This document shows positions 1-9,033 of a stretch of 64,000 nt of DNA, in pieces. Position 1 is the stretch's first letter. Every line of letters starts with the position of its first letter. Below the pieces are notes generated by a model, which had not been told where the DNA came from, searched no databases, and saw nothing but the letters and a program-made list of their open reading frames with translations. The DNA comes from Bacteroidales bacterium (GTDB lineage Bacteria > Bacteroidota > Bacteroidia > Bacteroidales > Tenuifilaceae). The position numbers were made by a program, and so were the translations under genes. The stretch covers positions 1 to 64,000 of the forward strand of contig RPRQ01000015.1 in the NCBI GenBank assembly GCA_003818205.1. The letters are read 5' to 3'.

Positions 1-111
1 ACATTTTAGTTGTAAATAATTTTAGCTCGATTACTCAAGCATTGGCTACTTATTAGCAGCAACTACTTTTTTTAACTTTAACCCAGCGAAATACATCTCA
101 TCGCCATTAAA
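1..111. repeat. direct repeat, copy 1 (3' end of first serine hydrolase gene)
   Basis: These 111 bases match 2073-2183 with one visible mismatch. They cover the last codons of the hydrolase gene and the downstream sequence. The bodies of the two genes differ much more than this, so the ends look homogenised by gene conversion or duplicated with selection on the ends only. Confidence 0.85.
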
Positions 112-1800
112 AAAGGCTGTTCCGCCAGTGCTGCGACCAATTCCCTCAACAATTGCTTCGTTATCGTTAATGGGTTTGAGTACTAGCGACATTTTATCCT
201 TATTGAATATTTTTGCCTCGACATAGATTAGACCCTCCTTTTCTTTTATAGCAAAATTGGAAACCAACTTTAACTTTGAGGAATCTTTCTCCATCTCATA
301 CACCCCAAATCGAGTTCTCCAAACATCTGAAATAACAGGTTTTGCAATTCTTTTACCAACAACTAGCGTATCCTTTGCACCATTGTTGAAAATGATATAG
401 TCAACACCATCAATTTTTCTGAAATCAAAGAATTGATTATTAATTTTGATAGAGATAAAGCCCAGCAATTTAGCCTTTACCGAAAACGTTTTTTGACTAT
501 TTTTAGTAAAAATAAGTTTTATAGGACCCTGCTTCGCTACGAGTTTCCCATTTTTCGCTTTAAGTGAAAGGTCATCGGCACCTAACACATAATCGCCCGC
601 AATAGCATTTAATTTTTGTTCGTCAAGTTTATAGGTCTTCAGTTTTTCACTTTTTTTATCTTCGGGCTTTATTCCCTCCTTAAACTCAAGGTATTTTTGA
701 AGTATCTCCTTGGCTACAATCCTAGGGCTATTCCCCCCCCTATCAGTATTTTCGAGAACTATTACACCAATTTTTTTATCGGGAAGGGTTGATAGCTGCC
801 CATGGTACACATAGGTATCGCCGCCATGCTCGGCAATACCGCCAGCATAGTCCCACTTCGATGAATTCAGCATCCAGCCAAGACCTATGCTAAAGTTATA
901 ATCCAGTTTACAATCAACATTCTGCTTCGTTTGCATCTCCTTTAGCATTTCAGCCTTAATGATCTGACTACCGTTAAAATTCCCATGATTAAAGGTCATC
1001 TTTATAAAGTTCGCCAAATCAATCACATTGGAATGCAAAAGACCTGCAGGAACATCGCGAATCAAAGGTTCATCATACTCCTTGCCATCGGCATAGCCCT
1101 TCGAGTAAAGATTACTCATCTCAGGGGTTAATACAAATGATGAGTTCTTCATCCCCAATGGTTGGAAAAGGTGTTTCTGAGTGTAATCGTTAAAACTCTC
1201 ACCGCTCACCCTCTCAACCATGGCACCAAGCAACGTATATCCAGCATTTGAATAAGAAAAAATGGTGTTGGGCTGTGTACAAGTATATTCCTTATTCAAA
1301 AACCCAACAATCGATGAAATGGGATCGGGGTTCTTGTCGAAGAACTGATAAAGAATATCGGAGGGCAGGCCAGAATGGTGAGTCATAACATTTCGTGGTG
1401 TAATGACACCCTGATTAGCAAACCTACTCTTAATACTAAACTCAGGAATATAGGTTTGAATAGAGTTATCGATATTTAGCTTACCATTTTCAGATAGCTG
1501 CATTACCGAGGTGGCGGTAAAGAGTTTAGAGATTGAACCCACTCGATAAATGGTTTGTGGTGTTGCCTTAACCTTTTTCTCCCTGTCGGAGTAGCCAAAA
1601 CCTTCAGCCCAAATCAGCTCCTGACCATCGACTAAAGCAAAGCTTAGTCCTACGGTTTTGGTTTTTTTTATCGTTTTTTCGATAAATACCGACAGCTCTT
1701 TTTTTAATTCATCGATGCTTTTTGGCTTCTCCTGAGCCATTGAATTCATGCTAATTAAAGCAAGAATTAGAAAACATAGCACACAGCTAATTTTTTTCAT
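46..1800 (-). CDS. secreted serine hydrolase, class C beta-lactamase / penicillin-binding fold
   Basis: A 584-residue protein with an N-terminal signal peptide (about residues 1-22, ending MAQ). The catalytic domain carries the SxxK motif (S89-I-S-K92), a YxN motif (Y183-S-N185) and a late HGG motif, the set that defines the beta-lactamase class C / D-alanyl-D-alanine carboxypeptidase family. A C-terminal region of about 190 residues resembles the beta-rich extension common in Bacteroidota members. The family includes esterases, peptidases and PBP4-like proteins, so the substrate cannot be told; a true beta-lactamase is not implied. It is expected in the periplasm. The next gene upstream on the same strand (2118-3887) is a close paralog, so this is a tandem duplication. 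Confidence 0.85.
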   Translation of the reverse strand: MKKISCVLCFLILALISMNSMAQEKPKSIDELKKELSVFIEKTIKKTKTVGLSFALVDGQELIWAEGFGYSDREKKVKATPQTIYRVGSISKLFTATSVMQLSENGKLNIDNSIQTYIPEFSIKSRFANQGVITPRNVMTHHSGLPSDILYQFFDKNPDPISSIVGFLNKEYTCTQPNTIFSYSNAGYTLLGAMVERVSGESFNDYTQKHLFQPLGMKNSSFVLTPEMSNLYSKGYADGKEYDEPLIRDVPAGLLHSNVIDLANFIKMTFNHGNFNGSQIIKAEMLKEMQTKQNVDCKLDYNFSIGLGWMLNSSKWDYAGGIAEHGGDTYVYHGQLSTLPDKKIGVIVLENTDRGGNSPRIVAKEILQKYLEFKEGIKPEDKKSEKLKTYKLDEQKLNAIAGDYVLGADDLSLKAKNGKLVAKQGPIKLIFTKNSQKTFSVKAKLLGFISIKINNQFFDFRKIDGVDYIIFNNGAKDTLVVGKRIAKPVISDVWRTRFGVYEMEKDSSKLKLVSNFAIKEKEGLIYVEAKIFNKDKMSLVLKPINDNEAIVEGIGRSTGGTAFFNGDEMYFAGLKLKKVVAANK

Positions 1801-1822
1801 CGTTTTTTAGTATTAGATTTTT

Positions 1823-2047
1823 GTAACCATTCACCACGGAGGCACAGAGATCACGGAGATTTCTTCTATTTACTCGTTAGACTTATCGATTGTTTCGCTC
1901 TTCTCCATCAATGAAAAACCTTAAATTAAACGTTTAAGATTTTGTTAGTAGCAACTATATTTATAAACATTCTCTGTGCTCTCTCCCGATACATCGGGAC
2001 AGGCTGTGTCTCCGTGGTTTATATTTCATTTCATGGTATTGCTGAAT
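1823..2047. repeat. dispersed intergenic repeat, copy A (uninterrupted)
   Basis: This fills the gap between the two hydrolase genes. It begins with ACCATTCACCACGGAGGCAC and ends near CTGTGTCTCCGTGG, so its edges are inverted copies of a CACGGAGACACAG-type motif. The same sequence recurs at 57259-57874, where a 389-bp element is inserted after TTAAATTAAA. Here that target is intact at about 1922-1933. A short CCCGATACATCGGG palindrome (about 1986-1999) is embedded near the right edge and is absent from the other copy. Confidence 0.8.
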
Positions 2048-2072
2048 GGTTAAGGTTTTCAAATATATTGAG

Positions 2073-2183
2073 ACATTTTAGTTGTAAATAATTTTAACTC
2101 GATTACTCAAGCATTGGCTACTTATTAGCAGCAACTACTTTTTTTAACTTTAACCCAGCGAAATACATCTCATCGCCATTAAA
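2073..2183. repeat. direct repeat, copy 2 (3' end of second serine hydrolase gene)
   Basis: Near-identical to 1-111, at an offset of 2072. It encodes the shared C-terminus (..GLKLKKVVAANK) of the two hydrolases plus downstream sequence. Confidence 0.85.
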
Positions 2184-3887
2184 GGATACCGTTGCGCCAG
2201 TATTGCGCCCAATACCATCAATAATAGCCTCTTCACTTGAAATAGGCTTTATAATCATTGTTGACTCATCCTCCTGAAAAATCTTTGAGTCCATAAAAAT
2301 ATAGCCATCCTTTTCTCGGAGAACAAAATCAGAAATAACCTTAAATGGTGCATTATCGTTAACTATTTCATATTCACCCATCCTGCTGCGCCACAAATCG
2401 GTTATTACCTGTTTGCTAATCCTAATTCCGGCAACAGATGTATCCTTAGCACTTTCGATGAAAAGTAAGTAATCAACCTTATCAATATTCTTGAACGCAA
2501 AAAACTGATTTTTAATCTTTAATGGGAAGAAACCCATCAGCTTAGCGGTAACCGAGAATGAGCCTAGGTTATTTGGTGAGAAAATAAGTTTTGTTGAATT
2601 CTGCTCGGTTTCCAGCTTACCCTTCTTAGGTGTAAATACCATAAGTTCGGTTCCCATTGAATAAACACCTGCAATAGCATCCAATTGCTGATCGTTCATC
2701 GTTATCGATTCAGACTTCACCTTTTCATCCTTGGGAGGCTTAATGCCCGTTTTAAGCTCTAAATATTCTCTCAGAATTCTATGAGCAATCGTTCTTGTTG
2801 CACTTCCACCACTCTTCGTATTTACAAGAACAATTATCCCAATCTTGTGATCGGTAAATGTTCTTAGTTTCCCATGAGATACGTATTCATCGCCCCCATG
2901 CTCCGCTAATCCGCCAACATAGCCTAGACTTGTATTTCTATTTAGCTGCCAACCAAGACCTATACTAAAGTTAAAGTCGAGCTTACAATCAGCATTCTGG
3001 CTAGTTTGCATCTCCTTTAAAGTTTCGGGCTTAATGATCTGCTTTCCATTAAAAGTCCCATTATTGAAGGTCATCTTCATAAAATTAGCCATATCCAAAA
3101 CACTGGAGCGCATCGAACCAGCAGATACGCACAACGATAAAGGCTCTTTAAACTCCTTACCATCAGCATAGCCTTTAGTATAAAACTTCTCCATTTCGGG
3201 AGTAAGCCTAAACGATGAGCTCTTCATCTCCATTGGCTGCAAAAGATGGTTAGTGGTATAGCTATAAAAATCCTCTCCGCTAGTCCTTTCAATTAGCGCC
3301 CCGAGCAATCCATACCCTGCATTTGAATAGGAATGAAGCATATTGGGCTGATTACATGTGTATTCCTTATTCAGCAGTTCAACAATTGATGATATCGGAT
3401 CGGGTTTTTCGGTGAAAGCTTGATAGAAAATATCATTGGGTAAACCAGAGTGATGGGTAAGAATATTACGAGGAGTAATTGCCCCAGGATTCTCAAATCG
3501 ACTTTTTACCTTAAACTCAGGGATATAGGTTTGGATGGGGCTATTAATATCTAGCTTACCCATCTCTTGCAGCTGCATAATCGCAGTTGCAGTAAACAAC
3601 TTCGAGATTGATGCTATACCATAGATTGTTTGAGGTGTAGCCTTGATATTCTTTGCCTTATCGGAATACCCAAAACCTTCAGCCCAAATAATATCCTGAT
3701 TGTCAACCAAAGCCAAGCTCAAACCCACTACATCCGATTTCTCCATGGTTTTTTCGACAAATTTTGTCATCTCGGCTTTCAGATCATCAAGTGTTTCTGA
3801 CTTTTTCTGTGAACAGGCAGAATTACCAATCAGCACGAATAGTAAAACGCCTAAGAGGCAGCTAATTTTTTTCATAGTCTTTTTCAT
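2118..3887 (-). CDS. serine hydrolase, class C beta-lactamase fold, probable lipoprotein
   Basis: A 589-residue paralog of the neighbouring hydrolase. The N-terminus has a hydrophobic stretch followed by Cys25 in a ..NSAC context, which fits a lipoprotein signal, whereas the neighbour looks freely secreted. SxxK is S93-I-S-K96, with YSN and HGG motifs in equivalent places. The last residues are identical to those of the neighbour while the middle is diverged. A second in-frame Met (residue 5) could also be the start. Substrate unknown; expected on the outer face of a membrane in the periplasm. Confidence 0.85.
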   Translation of the reverse strand: MKKTMKKISCLLGVLLFVLIGNSACSQKKSETLDDLKAEMTKFVEKTMEKSDVVGLSLALVDNQDIIWAEGFGYSDKAKNIKATPQTIYGIASISKLFTATAIMQLQEMGKLDINSPIQTYIPEFKVKSRFENPGAITPRNILTHHSGLPNDIFYQAFTEKPDPISSIVELLNKEYTCNQPNMLHSYSNAGYGLLGALIERTSGEDFYSYTTNHLLQPMEMKSSSFRLTPEMEKFYTKGYADGKEFKEPLSLCVSAGSMRSSVLDMANFMKMTFNNGTFNGKQIIKPETLKEMQTSQNADCKLDFNFSIGLGWQLNRNTSLGYVGGLAEHGGDEYVSHGKLRTFTDHKIGIIVLVNTKSGGSATRTIAHRILREYLELKTGIKPPKDEKVKSESITMNDQQLDAIAGVYSMGTELMVFTPKKGKLETEQNSTKLIFSPNNLGSFSVTAKLMGFFPLKIKNQFFAFKNIDKVDYLLFIESAKDTSVAGIRISKQVITDLWRSRMGEYEIVNDNAPFKVISDFVLREKDGYIFMDSKIFQEDESTMIIKPISSEEAIIDGIGRNTGATVSFNGDEMYFAGLKLKKVVAANK

Positions 3888-4062
3888 TTATTGTTAGTAT
3901 TTATGCCCCAAAAATCAATACATAATTCCAATGAATAAAATAAATGTGACGTAATTAATATCAGCATGTTATAACTCGATTATTTGGGATAAAACCGATT
4001 TATCACATTAATATTCACAGGAAGTTTTATTGTACTATTTTTACAATCGTTAATAAATCATT

Positions 4063-5121
4063 TTGATGCAATCATTTCTAACAATAAAGAACGAACGTAC
4101 TAGGAAACGCTACAAGATGGCTCTCACAGAGCTTGCTTTTTGGTTTGTGTTTACCATGTTACTCGTATTCGGGTCGGATTGGGACAAAAATAACATTGGG
4201 AAACAGATTAAAGAGCTTGGCATCGTTTTCGCACCATTACTCATTACGGTTTATGCTCATTCATACATCTTCAGTCGATTTTTTTTACAACGAAAATTTT
4301 TAAACTATGCTTTACTTTGCTTGCTATTATTATTAGTTTCCTACTATTGCACTAGATTTATATATGTAAACTACGCTCCCGATAACCATTCAAGCATATT
4401 TGGAGGAATTTTTCTATTCATTCTGATGCATACTGGCTTCAAATACCTTATCATAGCACCAAAGCAAAGCCTTAGGATAAAAGAGGAAGAAGCACGAAGA
4501 GTAAAAGCAGAGAGGGAACTTCAGGAATTGGAGGCAAAGCAAACCAAGGCTGAACTTGATTTCCTTAAGTCGCAGATAAACCCACATTTTCTTTTCAACT
4601 CGCTTAACGGTATATACTCGCTAACGATGGACAATCCCGAAAAGGCAGGGGAAGCCATTTTGACGTTGTCTGACCTAATGCGGTACAACCTCGAATCGTC
4701 AAAAAACAAATTTGTAACCCTTAACCGCGAACTTGAATTCCTTGATAATTACATCCAATTGGAATCGTTACGACTAGGAGATAATTGCAGAATAAACCTT
4801 ACAAAGGCAGGCGAATTTCATAGCAAATCAATCGCACCATTAATCCTGATTCCCTTTGTCGAAAACTGCTTCAAGCATGGAATTGGCGCCGATAAATCGA
4901 ATAATTACATTCAGATTTCAATTTCACTTGAGGATAGCAGGTTAACTTTCATTACTGAAAATAGAATTGCATCGACCAGAATGAAAAATCATACAAAAAG
5001 CATTAAAATTGGAATTGAGAATGTGAAACGAAGGCTTGATATGATTTACCCTAACAGGTATAAATTAGATTTATCGTCTGAAAACAATATTTATAAGGTT
5101 TTACTACAAATAGAGCTATGA
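4063..5121 (+). CDS. LytS/YehU-type sensor histidine kinase
   Basis: A 352-residue protein. Four hydrophobic segments lie within residues 20-130, followed by a charged coiled-coil linker (about 136-165) and the His_kinase motif QINPHFLFNSLN with H175 as phospho-acceptor. An HATPase-like C-terminus has the N-box VENCFKHG. This is the LytS/YpdA group that pairs with LytTR regulators. The stop overlaps the start of the regulator gene by 4 bases, so the two are translationally coupled. The signal is unknown. The ABC transporter genes at 6223-8651, on the same strand, are candidate targets. Confidence 0.9.
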   Translation: MMQSFLTIKNERTRKRYKMALTELAFWFVFTMLLVFGSDWDKNNIGKQIKELGIVFAPLLITVYAHSYIFSRFFLQRKFLNYALLCLLLLLVSYYCTRFIYVNYAPDNHSSIFGGIFLFILMHTGFKYLIIAPKQSLRIKEEEARRVKAERELQELEAKQTKAELDFLKSQINPHFLFNSLNGIYSLTMDNPEKAGEAILTLSDLMRYNLESSKNKFVTLNRELEFLDNYIQLESLRLGDNCRINLTKAGEFHSKSIAPLILIPFVENCFKHGIGADKSNNYIQISISLEDSRLTFITENRIASTRMKNHTKSIKIGIENVKRRLDMIYPNRYKLDLSSENNIYKVLLQIEL

Positions 5122-5831
5122 AACTAAAATGCTTAATTGTTGATGATGAGCCTTTGGCTCATGGGATTCTTGAAAAGTACATATCAAGAATTAACAGCCT
5201 TGAACTTGTCGGGAAATGCAATAATGCCATTGAAGCCATTAACTTTATTCATACAAATCCGGTTGACCTTATCTTTTTAGATATCAATATGCCCGAGCTA
5301 TCGGGAATTGAGATGCTAAAATCATTACAGCACCAGCCAAAAATTATTATTACCACTGCGTATTCCGAATTTGCTTTGGATGGCTATGAATTCGGGGTAT
5401 CGGATTACCTCCTAAAGCCCATTAAGTTTGATAGATTTCTAAAAGCCGTAAATAGGGTAATTGAATCGATGTCAAAAACATCCTCAAAAAATATCATAAA
5501 TGATGAAATCCAAACCGATTCTGAAAATCATATTTTCTTAAAACAGGATCAATCCATTTTTAAGGTTAACTATTCTGACATTCTTTACTTTGAAGCCCTT
5601 GGAAACTACCTTCAGGTTTACACCACAACACAAAAAATCATTGTCCGTGAAACCATGGCCGAAATGGAAGAGAAACTGCCCAATGATATATTCATCAGGA
5701 TTCATAAATCAACCATTGTAAACTTCACGAAAATTGAAAAGTTCATAAACAATCATATAATTATTGTTGGCAAAGAGTTCCCTGTTGGAACCCTATATAA
5801 AAATGAATTGGTTAAAAGGTTGAAAGGATAA
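5118..5831 (+). CDS. LytTR-family response regulator
   Basis: A 237-residue protein with an N-terminal receiver domain (acidic pair DDE near residue 9, phospho-acceptor D55 in FLDINMP, Lys in LLKPI). A C-terminal LytTR DNA-binding domain covers about residues 135-237 (YFEALGNYLQVYT.. and RIHKSTIVN). It is the cognate partner of the overlapping LytS-like kinase. LytTR regulators usually bind paired direct repeats upstream of transporter or envelope genes; I could not identify such a pair with confidence in 5832-6222. Confidence 0.92.
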   Translation: MKLKCLIVDDEPLAHGILEKYISRINSLELVGKCNNAIEAINFIHTNPVDLIFLDINMPELSGIEMLKSLQHQPKIIITTAYSEFALDGYEFGVSDYLLKPIKFDRFLKAVNRVIESMSKTSSKNIINDEIQTDSENHIFLKQDQSIFKVNYSDILYFEALGNYLQVYTTTQKIIVRETMAEMEEKLPNDIFIRIHKSTIVNFTKIEKFINNHIIIVGKEFPVGTLYKNELVKRLKG

Positions 5832-5994
5832 CTACATTTTCGAATTATTAATATTCTAATAATCATACATATACATCATTTTTGATGCAGAATATTTCAA
5901 AAATAAATTATAGAAAATTACACTACTGACCGACTAAAATATTATATAATTCATGAAATACTTGATATTACTACATTCAATGTATAGATCCACC

Positions 5995-6035
5995 CCTGCC
6001 TACCCTGCCTACCGACAGGCAGGCGGTTGGCAGGC
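5995..6035. repeat. CCTGCC...GGCAGG palindromic repeat
   Basis: Contains CCTGCCTACC twice followed by GACAGGCAGGCGG and GGCAGG, so it can fold into a GC-rich hairpin in otherwise AT-rich DNA. It is one of about nine related palindromes in this window (also at 8706, 8881, 17360, 30849, 31303, 31392, 37696 and 57285). Confidence 0.8.
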
Positions 6036-6066
6036 CTAGGGCTTGTTTTTAATTTTAATAAAAATT

Positions 6067-6170
6067 ACTACAAATAGGTCATCGCTCTGCGACTATAGAA
6101 AGCAGCATTGCTGCGAACTATTTGTAGAATAGATGATTGTATTTTAACTAAAAGCAGCATCGCTGCGACC
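6067..6170. repeat. nested stem-loop element
   Basis: CTACAAATAG at 6068-6077 pairs with CTATTTGTAG at 6117-6126 and encloses a small hairpin, GCAGCATTGCTGC, near 6102. A second hairpin of the same kind, GCAGCATCGCTGC, follows near 6154. It lies before an ABC transporter operon and could be a structured leader or a small non-autonomous repeat; the sequence alone does not decide. Confidence 0.5.
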
Positions 6171-6222
6171 AATTGAATTTAGATTTTTTTCTCGGTTAAT
6201 AATGAAAAAAATATAAGAAAAC

Positions 6223-7083
6223 ATGAGACTTGAAATACAAAATATTAGCAAACGATATAATCGAGAAAAGTACGGGTTACGAGATTTTTCCTTAACGCTC
6301 GGAACGGGTATTCTTGGTTTACTTGGACCTAACGGTGCTGGAAAATCAACCTTAATGAAAATCATTGCAACCATATCAAGACCAACTGAAGGCACAATAA
6401 TCTTAGACGGTATTGATATTACAAAAAACCCAAACTCAATTAGAAAATTATTGGGTTATCTACCTCAAGATTTTGGGGTATATCCCAATTTAAATGGCTA
6501 CGAATTCTTAGAATATATTGCAGCAATGAAAGGGGTTGGAGGCAAACATTTAAAACAGAGGGTTGAGCAGCTGTTAGAGGGAGTTAATCTAATTGAAGTG
6601 GCAAATAAACCAATCGGAACCTATTCGGGTGGGATGAAACAACGATTAGGAATAGCTCAGGTTTTATTGAATGACCCAAAAGTTCTAATTTTTGATGAGC
6701 CTACAGTTGGTCTTGATCCTGAGGAAAGGGTTCGTTTTAGAAATCTAATTTCAGAATTGGCTGATAGCTGTATAGTAATTCTTTCATCGCATATCGTTTC
6801 AGATATTGAAACCATTGCTGATGAAGTTGCGATTATGAAACATGGTAAGCTAATAAAAAAGGGATTTCGAACAGATATAATTGAAACTGTTAACAATAAA
6901 GTATTTGAATTGGAGATGGACAGCAATGATTTAAGTGCATTCAAAGAAAAACATGCAGTTGTAAATACGGTTAGGAAGAAGGACAAAATACAAGTGCGTT
7001 ACATTTCTGAAGAATTAGTTAGTGGAGCAACGCTTAACAATTCAACATTGGAGGATGCCTATCTATATCTAACTAAGAACTAA
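6223..7083 (+). CDS. ABC transporter ATP-binding protein
   Basis: A 286-residue single nucleotide-binding domain: Walker A GPNGAGKST (about residues 35-43), signature YSGGMKQR and Walker B LIFDEP followed by TVGLDP. It resembles the CcmA/NatA group that drives ABC-2 type exporters. The C-terminal 70 residues are a regulatory extension. The permease gene starts 5 bases after the stop, so the two form one operon, downstream of the LytS/LytTR pair. The substrate cannot be predicted. Confidence 0.9.
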   Translation: MRLEIQNISKRYNREKYGLRDFSLTLGTGILGLLGPNGAGKSTLMKIIATISRPTEGTIILDGIDITKNPNSIRKLLGYLPQDFGVYPNLNGYEFLEYIAAMKGVGGKHLKQRVEQLLEGVNLIEVANKPIGTYSGGMKQRLGIAQVLLNDPKVLIFDEPTVGLDPEERVRFRNLISELADSCIVILSSHIVSDIETIADEVAIMKHGKLIKKGFRTDIIETVNNKVFELEMDSNDLSAFKEKHAVVNTVRKKDKIQVRYISEELVSGATLNNSTLEDAYLYLTKN

Positions 7084-7088
7084 AAAGA

Positions 7089-8651
7089 ATGAGTTTATTT
7101 ATAAGCATAATTAGAGCGGATTATTTGCAAAGAACACGCAGCTATGTTTTTTTAATAACCTTAATTATAAGCATTCTTGTAGCGTATACGTTTGTTCCAG
7201 TTCATGATGCAAATTACACCACTGTTAGAATCGGGAATTATATTGGTGAAAACAACTCCTCATGGATTGGCCACGTAACCGCAATTATGGCGAGTACGTT
7301 TCTATGGCTAATCGGTTTCTATTTAGTAAATAACAGCATTAGAAGAGATGAAGAAACAGGTGTAGGTCAAATAATTGCAACAACTTCGATAAGTAATTTC
7401 GGCTATCTTTTTGCCAAAGCAGTAAGTAACTTCTTGGTTTTATTAACCATTACACTTATTATAATGGTTATGGCCTTGAGTTTGGTTTTTATTAGAGGTG
7501 GTGATTTCACATTTAACGCTATACAATTCTTTTTTCCTTACCTTCTCACTACCATTCCTAGCATTTTCTTTTTAGCAGTAGTTGCTATAATACTTGAAAT
7601 CATTTTCGGTAATAAAACTAATTTAATGAATATCGTTTTTTTCTTTTTGTTTAGTTTTATGATTATAGGATTAAATCAGTACAAGAATTCAATGGTTCAA
7701 TGGTTTGATGTTTCGGGAGTGAAATATTTAACTGATAGCATGCTAGAAATTGTAAATACTAAATATAACCAAACATCAGAAAACGTATCAGTAGGTTTTG
7801 TTTATGGAGATATTATAAAAAGAAATTACTTCCTATTTGAAGGAACAAATTGGTCGGCACTATATTTAGCAAGCAGATTGGTTTGGATCGGATTTGCTAT
7901 CCTTTTGTTAAGAATTGCATCCAAATTCTTTAATCGATTTGACACTAAAACCACAGTTGATTTTAGGAAAAAACAAAACATAATCCTTGATTATACCAAG
8001 CAACGATCTATCAAAGCTATTCATGTTTCCAAACTCCCTAAAGCAAGTCTTGATTTTGGAATTTTACCCTTGGTGAAAACTGAATTTTTAATGCTTTTAC
8101 GTAAGGGTCCATGGTGGTTCTGGTTTATAAATCTTGGACTGATTATCACATTGTTTTTCATACCCTTAACTATAGCGCATCAGATTGTTTTGCCATTACT
8201 ATGGTTTCTTCAAATAAATCGGTGGGCTGATATTGCAACCAAAGAAAAATATTATCGGACTCACTATTTTGCCTACGCAGCATATAAGCCCCTTCAAAGG
8301 TTACTTCAAGCACAGATAATTGCAGGTTTCATACTAGCTTTTATACTTGCGTTGCCGATTATACTTAGAGCATTAGTAACAGGTGACTTTTTGTCGATAT
8401 TAAGCTTAACCTTAGGTGCTCTTCTCGTAGTATCATTTTCAGTATTTTCAGGCATTATATCTGGAGGTAAAAGACTCTATGAGATTTTATTCTTTATGAT
8501 AACCTATGGAAATTTAAATAGTGTCCCTTTTTTAGATTACTTCGGTGGTTTTCATAAATCCATTACCTACATTTTACTCCTATTTGGTATAACAGTATTG
8601 ATGCTATCGGTAGCATTTTCTGTCAGAAAATATGAGATAGAGCATCAATAA
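7089..8651 (+). CDS. ABC-2 type transporter permease
   Basis: A 520-residue membrane protein with about 12 hydrophobic segments arranged as two halves, separated by a hydrophilic stretch at roughly residues 205-260 and 290-340. No known substrate motif was seen. It partners the preceding ATPase (5-base gap). Long two-half ABC-2 permeases of this type occur in peptide or antibiotic export and resistance systems, but this is only an analogy. Confidence 0.8.
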   Translation: MSLFISIIRADYLQRTRSYVFLITLIISILVAYTFVPVHDANYTTVRIGNYIGENNSSWIGHVTAIMASTFLWLIGFYLVNNSIRRDEETGVGQIIATTSISNFGYLFAKAVSNFLVLLTITLIIMVMALSLVFIRGGDFTFNAIQFFFPYLLTTIPSIFFLAVVAIILEIIFGNKTNLMNIVFFFLFSFMIIGLNQYKNSMVQWFDVSGVKYLTDSMLEIVNTKYNQTSENVSVGFVYGDIIKRNYFLFEGTNWSALYLASRLVWIGFAILLLRIASKFFNRFDTKTTVDFRKKQNIILDYTKQRSIKAIHVSKLPKASLDFGILPLVKTEFLMLLRKGPWWFWFINLGLIITLFFIPLTIAHQIVLPLLWFLQINRWADIATKEKYYRTHYFAYAAYKPLQRLLQAQIIAGFILAFILALPIILRALVTGDFLSILSLTLGALLVVSFSVFSGIISGGKRLYEILFFMITYGNLNSVPFLDYFGGFHKSITYILLLFGITVLMLSVAFSVRKYEIEHQ

Positions 8652-8705
8652 AATAAACCCAAGCTTTGTACCTACTCAGGAGTAAACGAAATAAAAATCA
8701 TGGAG

Positions 8706-8739
8706 CTGCCCGCCGAACAAGTTCTTTGGCAGGCGGGGG
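8706..8739. repeat. CTGCCCGCC...GGCAGGCGGG palindromic repeat
   Basis: CTGCCCGCCGAAC pairs imperfectly with TTTGGCAGGCGGGG. It belongs to the same family as the other GC-rich palindromes in the window. Confidence 0.7.
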
Positions 8740-8880
8740 GCGCAGAGAACACTGAAAAATCATGAGGAAATAGCTATAAGAAAAACATGCCAGAAATAGG
8801 ACGTATAAAGTACAACTGATTATAAACTCAGCAAAGTTCATCCTATTGTGTAAATAATCTATATATTACTCCGTGTTCTC

Positions 8881-8921
8881 CCTGCCTACCCTGCCTACCG
8901 GCAGGCAGGCGGCAGGCAGGC
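8881..8921. repeat. CCTGCC...GGCAGG palindromic repeat inside another repeat
   Basis: CCTGCCTACC twice, then GGCAGGCAGGCGGCAGGCAGG. It sits between TCCGTGTTCTC and GTGTCTCCGTGG, the usual right edge of the dispersed CACGGAG repeat, so it looks inserted into that repeat. Confidence 0.75.
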
Positions 8922-9033
8922 GTGTCTCCGTGGTGAGTAATCGCAATTATTCAAATCCATCCCCCACCCCTTTAAACCTTTCCCAGAAACTGTTCTCTAA
9001 GCAAAAAACCAAACTAATATCTAACCATCTTAT

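Larger units (their letters stand above)
5832..6222. other. intergenic region with structured repeats
   Basis: 391 bases with no gene. It holds a CCTGCC/GGCAGG palindromic repeat (5995-6035) and a nested stem-loop element at 6067-6170, both listed separately. It probably also contains the promoter of the ABC transporter operon, but no clear TTTG..TAnnTTTG pair was found. Confidence 0.6.
8652..9033. other. intergenic repeat region
   Basis: 382 bases without a gene. It contains a degenerate copy of the CACGGAGACACAG-type repeat: the right edge, GTGTCTCCGTGGTG, is at about 8921-8936. It is interrupted by two GC-rich palindromes (8706-8739 and 8881-8921). The M28 peptidase promoter should lie near the right end. 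Confidence 0.6.

Noticed and set aside
46-3887. The two hydrolases as antibiotic resistance beta-lactamases
   Set aside because: SxxK and YxN define the fold only; length and C-terminal extension fit general Bacteroidota serine hydrolases.
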